A DNA stretch of 44,720 nt from Deltaproteobacteria bacterium (GTDB taxonomy: Bacteria > Desulfobacterota > Dissulfuribacteria > Dissulfuribacterales > QOAL01). Below, piece by piece: positions 1-7,211 of the stretch. The notes under the pieces are model-generated. The model saw only the letters and a program-made list of their open reading frames with translations, ran no database searches and was not told the origin of the DNA. The stretch is from NCBI GenBank assembly GCA_027003115.1, contig JALWYS010000148.1, positions 1 to 44,720 on the forward strand. Direction: 5' to 3'. Numbering within the stretch: the first letter of the stretch is position 1; each line of letters starts with the position of its first letter. The translations under genes and the position numbers were made by a program.

Positions 1-116
1 CAGCACTGAGGAAGGAGGCCCAAACACTTTTTAAAAGCGTTCGAATCTTTAAGCCCAAGAGCTCAAGGGCAGAAAGCGTAGAAAAGTTTCTTCTGTGTCA
101 GAACAAGAAGTCGTAG
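1..116 (+). CDS. rlmE: C-terminal fragment of 23S rRNA (uridine-2'-O-)-methyltransferase RlmE/FtsJ
   Basis: Frame 3 is open from the window edge to a TAG at 114-116 and encodes about 37 residues. They include the stretch VRIFKPKSSRAESVEKFLL, the typical end of RlmE/FtsJ, where a KP-(K)-(A/S)-SR motif carries the catalytic lysine region and is followed by S-x-E. The family 2'-O-methylates U2552 of 23S rRNA with S-adenosylmethionine. Only the tail is present, so the call rests on this short motif. It lies 3 nt before hemW, suggesting co-transcription. Confidence 0.7.
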   Translation, partial: ALRKEAQTLFKSVRIFKPKSSRAESVEKFLLCQNKKS

Positions 117-119
117 GAA

Positions 120-1265
120 TTGGCTGGGCTGTATATTCACATACCCTTTTGCAGGAAAAGGTGTAACTACTGCTCCTTTGTCTCCTTTGAAGGAAGGCTA
201 CATCTGATACGCCAATATGTTTCCTGCCTGAAGAAGGAGGCAGCGCTTACAGTAGAGACAGGCTTAACAGATGGACTTTCCTTTGATACCATCTATTTTG
301 GAGGTGGAACCCCTTCCCTTCTGCCTGCTGATTCCATCCCTGGGCTCATTGACCAACTGCTTTCAATACTTCCCGTCTCATCTGGAAACGGCCTTGAAAT
401 AAGCTTTGAGTGTAACCCAGAGTCTGTTCATACGCCCTTACTACATGCGCTGAGGAAGGCAGGGGTAAACAGAATAAGCCTTGGCATCCAGGACCTTACG
501 GAGAAGGGACTTTTGACCCTTGGAAGGATACATTCTGTCTCAGATGCCAAAAGGGCTGTTCGGAAGATAAGGGAATTCGGATTTAAAAACCTCTCAGTGG
601 ATATAATCTACAGCCTTCCTGGACAGGACGTGAGGCTTCTTGAAAAAACTCTTAAAGAGGTCGTCAGCCTTGGCCCGACCCATATTTCGGCATACGAGCT
701 TACTGTGGAAAAGGAAACCAGGCTCTACCAGATGGTTAAAAAGGGCAAGGTAACGCTTCCAGGCCAGGATGAAAGGCTTGGGCTTACAAAATTTCTTGAA
801 ACATTTCTTGAGGCAAGGGGCATTAAGCAGTACGAAATCTCAAACTTTGCCAGAGACGGCTTTGAATGCAGACATAACGTAAACTACTGGAAGTGCGGAG
901 ACTATCTCGGACTTGGCTGCGGTGCAGTATCTTATATTAATGGAATCAGGTACTTTAATACCACTGACATCAACGATTACGTTAAACGGACAGAGGCTAA
1001 GGAGCTACCTGTTTCCGAAAAGGAGCGTCTTGACAGAATTACCAGATTCAGGGAAACATTTGTCATGTCTCTTAGGATGACAAAAGGGATTGAGCTTGTA
1101 TCCCTAAAAAGTCTCTTTGGAATAGATCCCCTTTCCCATTACAAGGGCCTTATTGAGGGGATGTGCCAAAACGGCCTCATGGAGATGGATGACAGGAAAA
1201 CCAGGCTAAAACTCACAGAAAGGGGCCGATACATATCAAACTACGTACTAAGCCACTTCGTATGA
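120..1265 (+). CDS. hemW: Radical SAM heme chaperone HemW (HemN-like)
   Basis: The 381-residue protein starts MAGLYIHIPFC and carries the radical SAM cluster motif C11-x3-C15-x2-C18, followed by the FGGGTPSLL segment of the HemN/HemW family. Members bind a 4Fe-4S cluster and SAM. HemW is regarded as a heme-trafficking chaperone rather than a true coproporphyrinogen dehydrogenase, and its length (about 380) fits HemW better than HemN (about 450). The start is TTG at 120, chosen because the N-terminus aligns directly with the family. The ribosome binding site is weak (TAGGAA). The stop overlaps the next start as ATGA. Confidence 0.9.
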   Translation: MAGLYIHIPFCRKRCNYCSFVSFEGRLHLIRQYVSCLKKEAALTVETGLTDGLSFDTIYFGGGTPSLLPADSIPGLIDQLLSILPVSSGNGLEISFECNPESVHTPLLHALRKAGVNRISLGIQDLTEKGLLTLGRIHSVSDAKRAVRKIREFGFKNLSVDIIYSLPGQDVRLLEKTLKEVVSLGPTHISAYELTVEKETRLYQMVKKGKVTLPGQDERLGLTKFLETFLEARGIKQYEISNFARDGFECRHNVNYWKCGDYLGLGCGAVSYINGIRYFNTTDINDYVKRTEAKELPVSEKERLDRITRFRETFVMSLRMTKGIELVSLKSLFGIDPLSHYKGLIEGMCQNGLMEMDDRKTRLKLTERGRYISNYVLSHFV

Positions 1266-1939
1266 ATCATGCGTTTAAGGCCCTCATACTTGCTGCAGCC
1301 TCGTTCTGCCTGCTTTGCGGATGCTCTGATTTCAGGGACAGGTGCACCAATATTTACAGCCCTGATGTCAAGATCATAAACCATCACATCGAGAAACACT
1401 ACCAAGCCGTAAGGTCCCTGGCAAAACGGCTCTATGCCAGAAACCCCTGTTATGAGTCAGACCTTCGCGTAAGAGTAGAGAAGATAAGGGCCATATTTGG
1501 CGAAAAAAGTTCTTATTCCATTCCTTACCAGCTGCAGATTATGCTCTCTCACGAGCTTTTAAAGACCGCCTTCAGTCCCAAACCTCCCATAGGGGACAGG
1601 GTGCTTATACTAATCCTTGGCCTTAAAAGGGGAATAGACGAGGCCTACAACACCGGGCGCGGACCCTTTCTCACAGGTTGCCAGATAGATGCAAAGCGCC
1701 TTGAAAGGCTCTACAGCAACATATCCCAGACAAACTGGAGGCTAAAGACCTATAAAGGGCCGGATGGAAGGCCCCTGTTTCTTACAAACCAAGCCTCTCT
1801 AGACGGCTATGTAAATATGGGATTTGAGGTTATCATGACGCAGATGTTGACTCGAATTCAAGATGATATTTATCTTAGGGGTGGCCTTGAGGGTAATTTG
1901 ACCTTCAGGCTCAGTACCGTGTTTCTTTCTATTTTATAA
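1262..1939 (+). CDS. Putative lipoprotein, unknown function
   Basis: The 225-residue product begins with a hydrophobic signal segment ending in a lipobox, L18-C19-G20-C21, so it is probably lipid-anchored in the envelope after signal peptidase II cleavage at Cys21. The rest is a mostly helical, basic protein with no family motif I recognise. It has several further cysteines (for example RDRCTN and RNPCYES). It is translationally coupled to hemW through an ATGA overlap and precedes the YkgJ-like gene by 32 nt. The context gives no firm hint of function. Confidence 0.6.
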   Translation: MNHAFKALILAAASFCLLCGCSDFRDRCTNIYSPDVKIINHHIEKHYQAVRSLAKRLYARNPCYESDLRVRVEKIRAIFGEKSSYSIPYQLQIMLSHELLKTAFSPKPPIGDRVLILILGLKRGIDEAYNTGRGPFLTGCQIDAKRLERLYSNISQTNWRLKTYKGPDGRPLFLTNQASLDGYVNMGFEVIMTQMLTRIQDDIYLRGGLEGNLTFRLSTVFLSIL

Positions 1940-1971
1940 GCAAGAACCATCTAAAAAAAGGAGCTAGACAT

Positions 1972-2757
1972 ATGTCCCAGGGACCTGAATCATATCTTGA
2001 CGACTCAAAACAGCTTACCGACGACAGCACCTTCTGCTTTTCTTGTACGCCTGAAAAGAAGTGCTTTACCAGGTGCTGTTACGACATCAATCTCGTGCTA
2101 ATGCCCTACGATATCCTGAGACTCAAGAACAGGCTTGGCATGAAGTCCGGGGATTTCCTCAAAAAATACACCTCGGTTCACGTGGGTTTTGGATCAGGAC
2201 TGCCGGTTGTAGTGCTTAAGATGGACGGGCCATATCTTAAGTGCCCTTTCCTTGAGGAGGGAAAGGGATGCACTGTCTATGACGCAAGGCCAGGGGCCTG
2301 CCGCACCTATCCCCTTGCAAGAATGGCAAAAAGGAGCAAGGACTCGGAGACGGTTGAGGAATTCTATTACATTGTCAGAGAACCAGACTGTCACGGTTTC
2401 AGGGATGGCAAGGAGTGGACCGTAAGGGAGTGGAAGGAAAACGAAGGCATAGACGAATACAACGAGATGAATGACATCTTTGGTGAGCTGCTCCAGGCAA
2501 AGACCGAGTCTGGGATCGAAACCTTGAATGCGGACCAGATAGATATATTTTACATGGGATGTTACGATATAGACTCTTTTAGAGAAAATTTTCTTGAGGG
2601 ACCGAACCTTGAAAGATACATGGAGGACCCGGAGGTGATCGAGCTCATCTCAAAGGATGAAAAAGAGCTTTTAAAATATGGCATGCGCTGGGTCAAGAAG
2701 AAACTGTTCCAGGGAGGATGTCTTGCCTGTGCAGGCAGCTGTTCAACGGAGAAATAA
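1972..2757 (+). CDS. YkgJ-family cysteine cluster protein (UPF0153)
   Basis: The 261-residue protein has an N-terminal cysteine cluster C22-x2-C25-x5-C31-x3-C35-C36. It is followed by the family signature in which a CPFL segment and a GC-x(4)-ARPGACRTYP segment supply more cysteines, which matches the YkgJ/Fe-S-oxidoreductase-like zinc- or iron-chelating family. A second cluster, CLACAGSC, sits at the C-terminus and may bind another metal. The family's biochemical role is not settled, so only metal binding is inferred. The ATG at 1972 has a good AGGAG ribosome binding site 7 nt upstream. Confidence 0.75.
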   Translation: MSQGPESYLDDSKQLTDDSTFCFSCTPEKKCFTRCCYDINLVLMPYDILRLKNRLGMKSGDFLKKYTSVHVGFGSGLPVVVLKMDGPYLKCPFLEEGKGCTVYDARPGACRTYPLARMAKRSKDSETVEEFYYIVREPDCHGFRDGKEWTVREWKENEGIDEYNEMNDIFGELLQAKTESGIETLNADQIDIFYMGCYDIDSFRENFLEGPNLERYMEDPEVIELISKDEKELLKYGMRWVKKKLFQGGCLACAGSCSTEK

Positions 2758-2920
2758 GAAAAAAGGCTTGGGAAGGCGTTTTTTCACCCACCCTCTTACC
2801 GTTGCCGGGGGCCTTCTCCTTGCCAGGTTTGGGCTTGATCTTTTCGCACAAATGATCCTTGAAAAACACCAAAGAAAGAACTCACTAACTGAGAGAAAGG
2901 AGGAATGCCAATGCCCTTGA
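2723..2920 (+). CDS. Small hypothetical protein with one hydrophobic segment
   Basis: A short frame runs past the end of the YkgJ-like gene and finishes at 2920, overlapping the RAM gene by 10 nt. The encoded protein has a basic N-terminus (RRNKKKGLGRR) followed by a moderately hydrophobic helix (LTVAGGLLLARFGLDLFA) and a charged tail, which resembles a small membrane-associated protein. The upstream limit is uncertain. An AGGGAGG at 2711-2717 suits a TTG at 2723 or a GTG at 2729 better than the first in-frame start at 2678. No family was recognised. Confidence 0.45.
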   Translation: MPVQAAVQRRNKKKGLGRRFFTHPLTVAGGLLLARFGLDLFAQMILEKHQRKNSLTERKEECQCP

Positions 2921-3165
2921 AGGCCTATATCCTGATCAACACCAAGATAGGAAAAACCGCGGATGTTTTAAAACAGCTTAAGGAGATGGATGAGATCAAG
3001 CACCTGGATGTCATCATGGGCCCTTATGACATCATTGCCCAGGTGGAAACAGATTCCCACGATTCCCTCTCACAGATAGTCATGCAGAGGCTTCAGGCCA
3101 TTGACGCAATAAAGCACACTATGACCTGCACCGTGGTAAATGTGGATCAGGAAACACAGACGTAG
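2911..3165 (+). CDS. Stand-alone Lrp/AsnC effector-binding (RAM) domain protein
   Basis: The 84-residue protein has the ACT-like beta-alpha-beta fold sequence of the Lrp/AsnC C-terminal RAM domain (AYILINTKIGKTADVL, then a VIMGPYDIIAQVE core, and a terminal IKHTMTCTVV strand). It has no DNA-binding helix-turn-helix. Such proteins oligomerise and bind small ligands such as amino acids. AAAGGAGG at 2896-2903 is only 1 nt from the ATG at 2905 but 7 nt from the ATG at 2911, so 2911 is the likely start. It is the last gene of the plus-strand group and converges on the flagellar operon. Confidence 0.8.
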   Translation: MPLKAYILINTKIGKTADVLKQLKEMDEIKHLDVIMGPYDIIAQVETDSHDSLSQIVMQRLQAIDAIKHTMTCTVVNVDQETQT

Positions 3166-3193
3166 CCTGAAAGCACTTCCTTTTAAGGCGAAT

Positions 3194-3571
3194 TTAAGAT
3201 GCCACACTGTTTATTGAAAGGATAAGTTCCACCTCTCCAGTGGTAAGACCTGCCATCTCGGCTATCTGGGCCGCCTCAAACCCCTTCTCATGAAGAGCAA
3301 GCACCTTGTCCCGATTTATCAGAAAGGTGTTTTCACCTCCCGGACTTTTTTGGAGCAGCCGGGACTTGAGTTCACTTGAAAGTCTCGCCTTTTCCTCCAC
3401 TATTTTGTCAAGCCGTCTCACTAGTTCCTGACTCTCCTTAAGTTGGCTTATGAGAAGCTCAAGCCTTCTGGGACCAAGCTGCCTGACCTTGAAAAACAGC
3501 CAGCCAATAAGGACAAAGAGTAGCAGATCGCAACAGATGGAAACTATGACAAGGAACTGAATGTTCTCCAT
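3194..3571 (-). CDS. DUF2802-family membrane-anchored protein, end of flagellar operon
   Basis: This 125-residue protein has an N-terminal membrane helix (residues about 6-28), a charged coiled-coil-like linker rich in Leu, Arg and Glu, and a C-terminal helix-turn-helix-like segment. That segment (ALHEKGFEAAQIAEMAGLTT, then GEVELIL) is characteristic of DUF2802 proteins, which occur at the ends of flagellar/chemotaxis operons in several proteobacteria. A DNA-binding role is not established. It lies 6 nt after the arginine-rich gene and is the last gene of the minus-strand flagellar operon. Confidence 0.65.
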   Translation of the reverse strand: MENIQFLVIVSICCDLLLFVLIGWLFFKVRQLGPRRLELLISQLKESQELVRRLDKIVEEKARLSSELKSRLLQKSPGGENTFLINRDKVLALHEKGFEAAQIAEMAGLTTGEVELILSINSVAS

Positions 3572-3577
3572 TTTTGC

Positions 3578-3874
3578 TCAGATCCTTATATCTATATGCC
3601 GAACTTGATGTTCAGATTCGTGGGCTGAAGCCTTGTCCTGACTCCTTTTTTGGGCAGCCTCCCCTTTCATATCCTTTTCCACTGCGTGTTCAATGGTAAT
3701 CCTGTCCTTGCCAGATAGTGAAGAGGCTTCACGTTTCCTTTTCTTTCCGCCACCGTCCCGAGATCCTTGCCCTCCACGCCTTCTCCTCCTTTCATGCCTG
3801 ATATTTGATGGATGCGGCCTTATTGGTGCCACTTGGCTGAGAGGAACGATATCATGGACGTAATCCTCGGGCAT
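3578..3874 (-). CDS. Small highly basic protein of the flagellar operon, unknown
   Basis: The 98-residue product has a central strongly basic patch (RRRRRGG, then GGGKKRKRE, around residues 29-48) flanked by more neutral ends. No family was recognised. The ATG at 3874 is preceded by GAGGTAGG, a strong ribosome binding site. The gene sits 4 nt after the FliL-like gene and 6 nt before the DUF2802 gene, so it is almost certainly co-transcribed with them. The basic patch could bind nucleic acid, or the acidic arm of the FliL-like protein encoded just upstream; both are inferences. Confidence 0.5.
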   Translation of the reverse strand: MPEDYVHDIVPLSQVAPIRPHPSNIRHERRRRRGGQGSRDGGGKKRKREASSLSGKDRITIEHAVEKDMKGEAAQKRSQDKASAHESEHQVRHIDIRI

Positions 3875-3878
3875 AAAC

Positions 3879-5027
3879 CTACCTCAAAAGATAGCCCATC
3901 AATCGAATATCCTTTATTTTAAGGGGTGAAAATTCCATGTTGAGTCTTTTCAAAAGCGGTGCCCTGTAACGATCAAGAATGTCACCTTGGATTCCCCTTG
4001 AGATGTCAAGGCCCTTTAGCTCCTGATAAATTATGTCCCTGAGCCAGGCCTGCCTTCTCATAAGCTCCTGCTTTGTTAAGGCGTCCTGGACAATAAGCTC
4101 AACCTGGAGCTTGAAAAACACAAGCTCCCCGCCACTTTTTCCAGGGATTATGAAGGGAGCTAGGTCTATGGCCTCAAATCCTTGCCGTGCCCCGGTAGGA
4201 CTCTGAATATTTACTTTTTTTTCTGCCCTTTTTACGATTTTTTGAGTTGAGACTGGCTGGGAACTTTCAAGAACCTTTGCCTGCTGGTTAGCAGGACCAC
4301 TCCACATGAGATAAATGGTAAGAACTGCAAGTATTATAAGAATGGACGAAAAGCCTGTGACTATCCAGGGAAGAAGCCTTGATGCGAGCCCTGGTGCCTC
4401 TTTTGGGGATAAATCCTCTACCTCATCGACTTGGTTGTCCTCGATATCCTCCTGTTTCTTTTCCGCCTCCTCTGATCCTTGGCCCTCATCTGCTAAAAGT
4501 TCTTCACTAAGCTCATCTGATAAACCTTCCGACCCTTCAGAGACACCCTCAACCAAAGGCTCTGAAGGCTTGCTCTCATTGTTAGCCTGTTTTTCCTTCT
4601 CCTCTTCCTGGCTTATCTCGCTCAGAAGTTCTTCCTCAAAAAGAGGAATTTCCTCAACCTCTCCGTCATCCCAAAGCTCATCATCGTCAAGATTTATTCC
4701 AACCTCGTCCTCTGTGACTGGTTGTTGGCCCTTTTCTGCTTCAGGCTCTTTTACTTTGACAGATTCAGCTTTCTCCGGTTCGGTATCCTTGGAAGTTAAC
4801 GGATCTTCTGTGACCGCCTCTTCAACATTCTCCTTGCCCAAGGCATCAATTGAGGTCTCATCGGCAGGCTTTTCCACATTCAGTGAGAGCTCTTGATCTT
4901 CAACCCCGGATTCATCAGTGGCAGTCTTAAGGCTCTTTTCCTTTCCGTTTACCTCTTCCATCTGCCGACCTAGTTCTCCAAGCTTTTCAAGGACATCTAT
5001 CTTATACTCTTCAAGAGCCTGTGCCAT
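3879..5027 (-). CDS. FliL-like membrane protein with long acidic N-terminal arm
   Basis: This is a 382-residue, three-part protein. Residues 1-210 are extremely acidic and low-complexity (Glu/Asp/Ser rich, with a starting coiled-coil segment). Residues 218-242 form one membrane helix. Residues about 285-382 resemble the periplasmic domain of FliL: IDLAPFIIP, then a FFKLQVELIV strand, an internal DIIYQELKG segment and a terminal KIKDIRLMGYLL, paralleling VVDLKPFLVN and KDVYFSQFVVQ of the FliL encoded at 15455-15982. FliL proteins surround stators and modulate torque. A second, divergent copy with a large charged cytoplasmic arm is unusual. It lies 9 nt after cheY. Confidence 0.6.
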   Translation of the reverse strand: MAQALEEYKIDVLEKLGELGRQMEEVNGKEKSLKTATDESGVEDQELSLNVEKPADETSIDALGKENVEEAVTEDPLTSKDTEPEKAESVKVKEPEAEKGQQPVTEDEVGINLDDDELWDDGEVEEIPLFEEELLSEISQEEEKEKQANNESKPSEPLVEGVSEGSEGLSDELSEELLADEGQGSEEAEKKQEDIEDNQVDEVEDLSPKEAPGLASRLLPWIVTGFSSILIILAVLTIYLMWSGPANQQAKVLESSQPVSTQKIVKRAEKKVNIQSPTGARQGFEAIDLAPFIIPGKSGGELVFFKLQVELIVQDALTKQELMRRQAWLRDIIYQELKGLDISRGIQGDILDRYRAPLLKRLNMEFSPLKIKDIRLMGYLLR

Positions 5028-5036
5028 GCATCATAA

Positions 5037-5417
5037 TTACACAAAGATCTTTTCTATCTTCTCACCAAGGGTCTCGGGTGTAAAGGGTTTCACAATGTAG
5101 TTGCTCACCTTTGCCTTTACAGCCTCGATTATATTCTCCTTCTGGGCCTCGGCTGTAACCATCAGGAAGGGGATATCCTTTAGCTTTTCGTCTGCCCGAA
5201 CCTTCTTAAGAAGCTCGATCCCAGGCATTTTGGGCATGTTCCAGTCGGAGACTATGAAGTCCACCGGTTCCTTCTGGAGGATATCCCAAGCAACAGAGCC
5301 GTCGTCTGCCTCAATAAAATTTTTAAAACCAAGCTGTATAAGAATATTTTTTACTATACGTCGCATTGTGGCAAAATCATCCACAATAAGAATTTTCATA
5401 TCATAGTTTATGGCCAT
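5037..5417 (-). CDS. cheY: Chemotaxis response regulator CheY
   Basis: A single-domain receiver protein of 126 residues with the full active site: D13-D14, phosphoacceptor D58 (in IVSDWNMP), T88 and K110 (in YIVKPF). The phosphorylated protein binds the FliM N-terminal peptide to reverse flagellar rotation. The start could be MAINYD at 5417 or MKILIVDD at 5399; AGGAGG 12-13 nt upstream slightly favours the former. It is 76 nt downstream of fliA in the flagellar operon and next to the FliL-like gene. Confidence 0.92.
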   Translation of the reverse strand: MAINYDMKILIVDDFATMRRIVKNILIQLGFKNFIEADDGSVAWDILQKEPVDFIVSDWNMPKMPGIELLKKVRADEKLKDIPFLMVTAEAQKENIIEAVKAKVSNYIVKPFTPETLGEKIEKIFV

Positions 5418-5493
5418 TTAGAGCACACCTCCTGACTCACGTTGATTTTACTAATTCATCGAACTTTTCGGACAATTTCATAAATGGGCCTAA

Positions 5494-6312
5494 TCAAAAA
5501 ATCTCACGTATCTGGGACAGCTCATTCTTGTCAAAAATCTCTGCCAGTCTGGTCCTGATAGTCATTACCGCCTTGGTATGCATTTGGGATATGCGGCTTT
5601 CCGTATATCCCATTATCTCGCCTATCTCTTTCATGGTCAGATCCTCGAAGTAGTAGAGGGAGACAACGAGTTTTTCCTTCTCAGGCAACTTCTTTATGCA
5701 GTCAACCACGATCTCCTTGATCTCAAGCATGTTCAGTCTTTCAAAGGGGTCACTTTGTCCATCATCAGCTATCAGGTCGAAAAGATCTTCATCGGTGGCG
5801 TCGGGCATGCGGCGTCTGATGGCGTCTATGTCAAGAAAGGTAACGCCCCTGGTCTTATCAAGAAGCTTGTAGTATTCATCAAGGCTTATTCCCATCTCCT
5901 GTGCGATTTCCTCATCTTCAGGAACCCGTTCAAGCCTCTTTTCCAGCCTCTCTATCACCTGCTCAAGCTCTGTGGCCTTTTTCCGGACAGAGCGGGGAAC
6001 CCAGTCGAGATGCCTGAGCTCGTCGAGCATTGCACCCCTTATGCGAAATTCAGCGTATGTCTTGAATTTTATCTTTTTGGAAGGGTCAAATTTCTCAATG
6101 GCATCAATAAGTCCAATTACACCAGGGCCTATGAGGTCTTCCGGAAGAATGTGCGGTGGAAGCCTTCCGGCAAGCCTGTTGGCCACATAGTTAACAAGGG
6201 GAGAGTACTTGACTATCAACTCCTCCCTCTTCTCAGGGGTTAGATGCCTTCCCTCACCAAAGAACTCCTCTGTATAATCTTTGAGCTTAGGAGCTGCATT
6301 CGTCTTTGCCAT
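5494..6312 (-). CDS. fliA: Flagellar RNA polymerase sigma factor FliA (sigma28)
   Basis: This is a FliA/WhiG-type sigma factor. It shows region 2 (LVNYVANRLAGRLPPHILPEDL, and later YAEFRIRGAMLDELR with the DWVPRSVR motif), region 3 (LEQVIERLEKRL) and region 4 (VVSLYYFEDLTMKEIGEIMG, then ESRISQMHTKA). It directs core polymerase to late flagellar and chemotaxis promoters. I set the start at the ATG at 6312 (MAKTNAAPK), which has GAGG 8 nt upstream and lies 2 nt after flhG. The longer TTG start at 6339 has no ribosome binding site and would overlap flhG by 25 nt. This gives 272 residues. Confidence 0.93.
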   Translation of the reverse strand: MAKTNAAPKLKDYTEEFFGEGRHLTPEKREELIVKYSPLVNYVANRLAGRLPPHILPEDLIGPGVIGLIDAIEKFDPSKKIKFKTYAEFRIRGAMLDELRHLDWVPRSVRKKATELEQVIERLEKRLERVPEDEEIAQEMGISLDEYYKLLDKTRGVTFLDIDAIRRRMPDATDEDLFDLIADDGQSDPFERLNMLEIKEIVVDCIKKLPEKEKLVVSLYYFEDLTMKEIGEIMGYTESRISQMHTKAVMTIRTRLAEIFDKNELSQIREIF

Positions 6313-6314
6313 AT

Positions 6315-7211
6315 CTATAGCCTCAACAGATTTTTCCAAAAAAATTTTATGTTTCCGTCACTGGTTTTTACTTGCTGATTCAATATGTTTTCTGCAAGCT
6401 GCCTGAACCCCTTGCATGCCCTGGATTCTGGAAAGAGCTCAAGGGCAGGCTTTTGCTGCCGTACCGATTTTGGAATGGACATATCCTTTGGTATGTGGCC
6501 CAAGAAATTGAAGGACAAAAACCCAAGGAACCTGTCTGCAACTGCGGTAAGTTGCCTGAATATCTTGTAGGCCTCTTGCCTGCTGCTGGTCCAATTAACG
6601 ATTATTGAAAATTCCTTTACCATGTACCTGGTAGAAAGCACCTTTATGAGGGCATAGGCATCGGTGATGGAAGTGGGCTCTGGCGTCAAAATAATTACCC
6701 TGCTTTGGGATGCCATGTTAAAATACATGACAGTGTCAGAAATTCCGGCAGCATTGTCTATAAGCATTACATCCACAGGGTCTTCAAGGGTGTCAAATTC
6801 GTTCAAAAGAAAGAGCTTTTCGCTTTCATTTAGATGACAAAGCTCCTGGATGCCTGAGCTTGCCGGAAGAAGTCTAATACCGCCAGGCCCCCTCATGATG
6901 ATGTCCGAAAGGCTTCGTTCCCCTGAAAAAACGTGTTGGATGGAATACTTTGGCGTTATGCCAAGCATGACATCCACGTTGGCAAGGCCAAGGTCTGCAT
7001 CCAGAACCAGGACATTTTTGCCCATTTTGGATATTGCAATGGCAAGATTTGTAACGATGCTTGTTTTGCCGACTCCTCCCTTTCCGCTACTGAAGCAGAG
7101 TACCCGAGGATTTGACACCGTTGCATTGTAATTTCCGTTCCCTCCGTTAAGACCCGTCCCGTCCAGGGAACAGAATGCCTTCCATTGCTTTAGAGTAGCC
7201 GCCTGATTCAT
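6315..7211 (-). CDS. flhG: MinD-like flagellar number regulator FlhG (FleN/YlxH)
   Basis: A 298-residue ParA/MinD-type ATPase with a deviant Walker A GKGGVGKT at residues 43-50, VLDADLGLANVDVMLG as switch I, and MLIDNAAG as Walker B. The N-terminus carries NQAATLKQW, equivalent to the DQAxxLR motif by which FlhG stimulates the GTPase of FlhF. The C-terminus (NIKFFWKNLLRL) resembles a membrane-targeting amphipathic helix. It counts and places flagella together with FlhF. The start overlaps the end of flhF by 4 nt, indicating translational coupling. Confidence 0.93.
   Translation of the reverse strand: MNQAATLKQWKAFCSLDGTGLNGGNGNYNATVSNPRVLCFSSGKGGVGKTSIVTNLAIAISKMGKNVLVLDADLGLANVDVMLGITPKYSIQHVFSGERSLSDIIMRGPGGIRLLPASSGIQELCHLNESEKLFLLNEFDTLEDPVDVMLIDNAAGISDTVMYFNMASQSRVIILTPEPTSITDAYALIKVLSTRYMVKEFSIIVNWTSSRQEAYKIFRQLTAVADRFLGFLSFNFLGHIPKDMSIPKSVRQQKPALELFPESRACKGFRQLAENILNQQVKTSDGNIKFFWKNLLRL

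Noticed and set aside
4315-4896. Plus-strand ORF of 193 residues, extremely serine-rich
   Set aside because: It is the antisense reading of the acidic Glu/Ser arm of the FliL-like gene; the composition is a shadow of GAA/GAG codons.
5578-6243. Plus-strand ORF of 221 residues
   Set aside because: Fully antisense to fliA, with no ribosome binding site or recognisable domain.
6313-6339. TTG start of fliA at 6339
   Set aside because: No ribosome binding site and a 25-nt overlap with flhG; the ATG at 6312 with GAGG is better.
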